A stretch of DNA of 64,000 nt, taken from positions 12,279,015 to 12,343,014 of the forward strand of contig NC_067118.1 of assembly GCF_021347895.1 (NCBI RefSeq). Reading direction: 5' to 3'. The position numbers and the translations under genes were made by a program. The notes beneath the pieces are model-generated. The model did not search any database and was not told where the DNA came from. It saw nothing but the letters and a program-made list of their open reading frames with translations. Below, in pieces: positions 62,673-64,000 of this stretch. Within the stretch, counting starts at the first letter, position 1. Each line of letters opens with the position of its first letter. Origin of the DNA: Acanthochromis polyacanthus (lineage: Eukaryota > Chordata > Actinopteri > Pomacentridae).

Positions 62673-63950
62673 TTGTCCCTATCAACATCCCAGGTGAAGA
62701 GAGAACTGAGCAGACTGAAGAACAGGAAGACTACGGGTCCAGATGGCATCAGCTCCAGCCTCCTCGAGTCCTGCGCAGAACAGCGGAGCAGGATTGTGGA
62801 ACATATTGTCAACTTGAGCCTGAAGCTGGGGAGAGTACCACAGCTGTGGAAGACATCCTGCGCGGTACTGGTGCCGAAGATATTGCACCCCAAGGACCTC
62901 AACCACTTCAGGCCAGTGGCACTAACATCCCACCTGATTTAGACCCTGGAGAGGTTGGTCCTTTGTCATCTGCGACCCTTGGTGAGCTCATCATTGGACC
63001 CGCTGCAGTTTGCCTACCAGCCCGGCATCGGGGTTGATGATGCAGTGATTTACCTCCTGCACAGATGCCTCTCTCACCTGGAGAAGACGAAGAGGACTGT
63101 GAGAATCATGTTTTTTGATTTCTCCAGTGCCTTCAACACCATCAAGCCTGCACTTCTGGGGGACAAGCTGGAGCAGACAGGAGTGGACTCTCACTTCACA
63201 GTGTGGCTGCTGGATTACCTCACCAACCAGCCACAGTTTGTGAGGGCAGGGGACTGTGTGTCCGACACTGTGGTCTGTAGTACAGGGGCCCGACAGGGGA
63301 CTGTCCTTGCCCCCCTTTCTTTTCATCCTCTACACTGAAGACTTCTACCATCACACCACAAACTGCCATCTTCAGAAGTTCTCTGACGACTCTGCCATCG
63401 TCGGCCTCATCACGGACGGAGATGAGGAGGAGTACAGAGAACTTAACCGGGACTTTGTGGACTAGGGCCTGCTGAACTGCCTCCAGATCAATGCGGTGAA
63501 AACCAAGGAACTGGTGGTGGACTTCAGCAGGAACACACACACTTCTCCTACACCAGTGAACATCCAGGGAATGGACATTGAGATTGTGGACTCCTACAGG
63601 TACGTGGGTGTTCACTTAAACAAGAAACTGGACTGGACTACTAACACCATCGCACTTTACAAGAAAGGTCAGAGCAGACTCCACCTGCTCAGAAAACAGG
63701 TCCTTCGGGGTGCAGGGAGCACTTCTGAAGACCTTTTATGATTCTGTGGTGGCATCAGCCATCATGTATGGACTGGTCTGCTGGAGCAGCAGCATCACGG
63801 CTGCAGAGAGGAAGAGACTAAACAAACTGGTAAAGAAAGCCAGTTCTGTCCTAGGCTGCCCCCTTGATCCTGTGGAGGTGGTGGGAGACAGGAGGATGAT
63901 GACAAAGCTGTTGTCTATCATGGAGGACACCTCCCACCCCCTGCAGGAAA
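62673..63950 (+). pseudogene. LINE reverse transcriptase domain
   Basis: Pieces in order: QVKRELSRLKNRKTTGPDGI, WKTSCAVLVPKILHPKDLNH and FRPVALTSHLI with a stop (62940-62942), then DPLQFAYQPGIGVDDAVIYL, VRIMFFDFSSAFNTIKPALL (first catalytic Asp), GARQGTVLAP, a frameshift near 63320, FLFILYTEDFYHHTTNCHLQ, KFSDDSAIVGLITDGDEEEY (catalytic Asp pair), a stop at 63463-63465, TKELVVDFSRNTHTSPTPVN and YRYVGVHLNKKLDW. The catalytic residues are present, but two stops and at least one frameshift inactivate it. The thumb continues toward the window end in another frame. Confidence 0.85.
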
Positions 63951-64000
63951 CAGTAAGATCACTGGGCAGCTCCTTCAGTGACAGACTACTTCACCCGCGG

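Larger units (their letters stand above)
60684..64000 (+). mobile_element. L2/CR1/Rex1-group LINE running off the window end
   Basis: A 5' leader starts CAAGATGGCGCCGCTCTAG and ORF2 begins near 60811. Endonuclease, linker and RT follow on the plus strand until the end of the window. An unrelated insert of about 600 bp (61040-61665) replaces the first half of the endonuclease. Stops and a frameshift disable RT. The 3' end is outside. Confidence 0.8.

Overview
The window is vertebrate nuclear DNA, most likely from a teleost fish. The evidence is a spliced gene with GT-AG introns that reads as the C-terminal part of VPS13D, together with a typical fish repeat set: a Rex3 (RTE) LINE, several Tc1-like elements with TA target sites, hAT elements with 8-bp duplications, L1- and L2/CR1-type LINEs, TTAA-flanked DNA transposons, a Ty3/Gypsy retrotransposon, and AC/AT/TG microsatellites. 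No bacterial features, CRISPR array, rRNA or tRNA gene was recognised.

Layout. 1-6.4 kb holds an hAT element with a perfect 8-bp duplication (1781-3236), a decayed hAT element with GTF2IRD2/ZBED-like transposase remnants (3883-5119), and an internally deleted Tc1-like element whose residual reading frame joins the transposase N and C ends (5376-6049). 6.4-16.0 kb is one full-length Ty3/Gypsy element on the minus strand, with LTRs of about 1.68 kb, primer site, polypurine tract, a PNMA-like Gag, protease, RT/RNase H and integrase. Its LTRs are nearly identical, yet its coding region is split into four overlapping frames. 16.0-27 kb is a repeat field: a LINE end, a solo LTR with a perfect 5-bp duplication, a composite hAT-like element containing a TTAA-flanked element, an hAT element with tandem repeats and a perfect 51-bp inverted repeat, a decayed Tc1 copy and a Tc1 MITE.

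27.5-48.6 kb carries eleven consecutive minus-strand exons of VPS13D, including the stop codon. They encode the C-terminal 560 residues of the bridge-like lipid transfer protein. Its introns have absorbed many transposons. The 11-kb intron between 32630 and 43654 holds a plus-strand L1 LINE interrupted by a Tc1 element, which is itself interrupted by an almost complete Rex3. A second TTAA element makes up nearly all of the intron at 46345-47367.

48.6-64 kb is presumably a long upstream VPS13D intron; no exon was found there. It contains a minus-strand L1 split by an hAT element, a Tc1 element and a second hAT element, further hAT, Tc1 and MITE fragments, an L2/CR1 3' end, and a 5'-complete but mutated L2/CR1/Rex1-group LINE running off the window end.

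VPS13D is the only host gene supported. Everything else with coding capacity belongs to mobile elements, nearly all visibly broken. Boundaries marked by target duplications are firm. Family names within hAT, the TTAA group and the CR1/L2 group are less certain, because no database search was possible.
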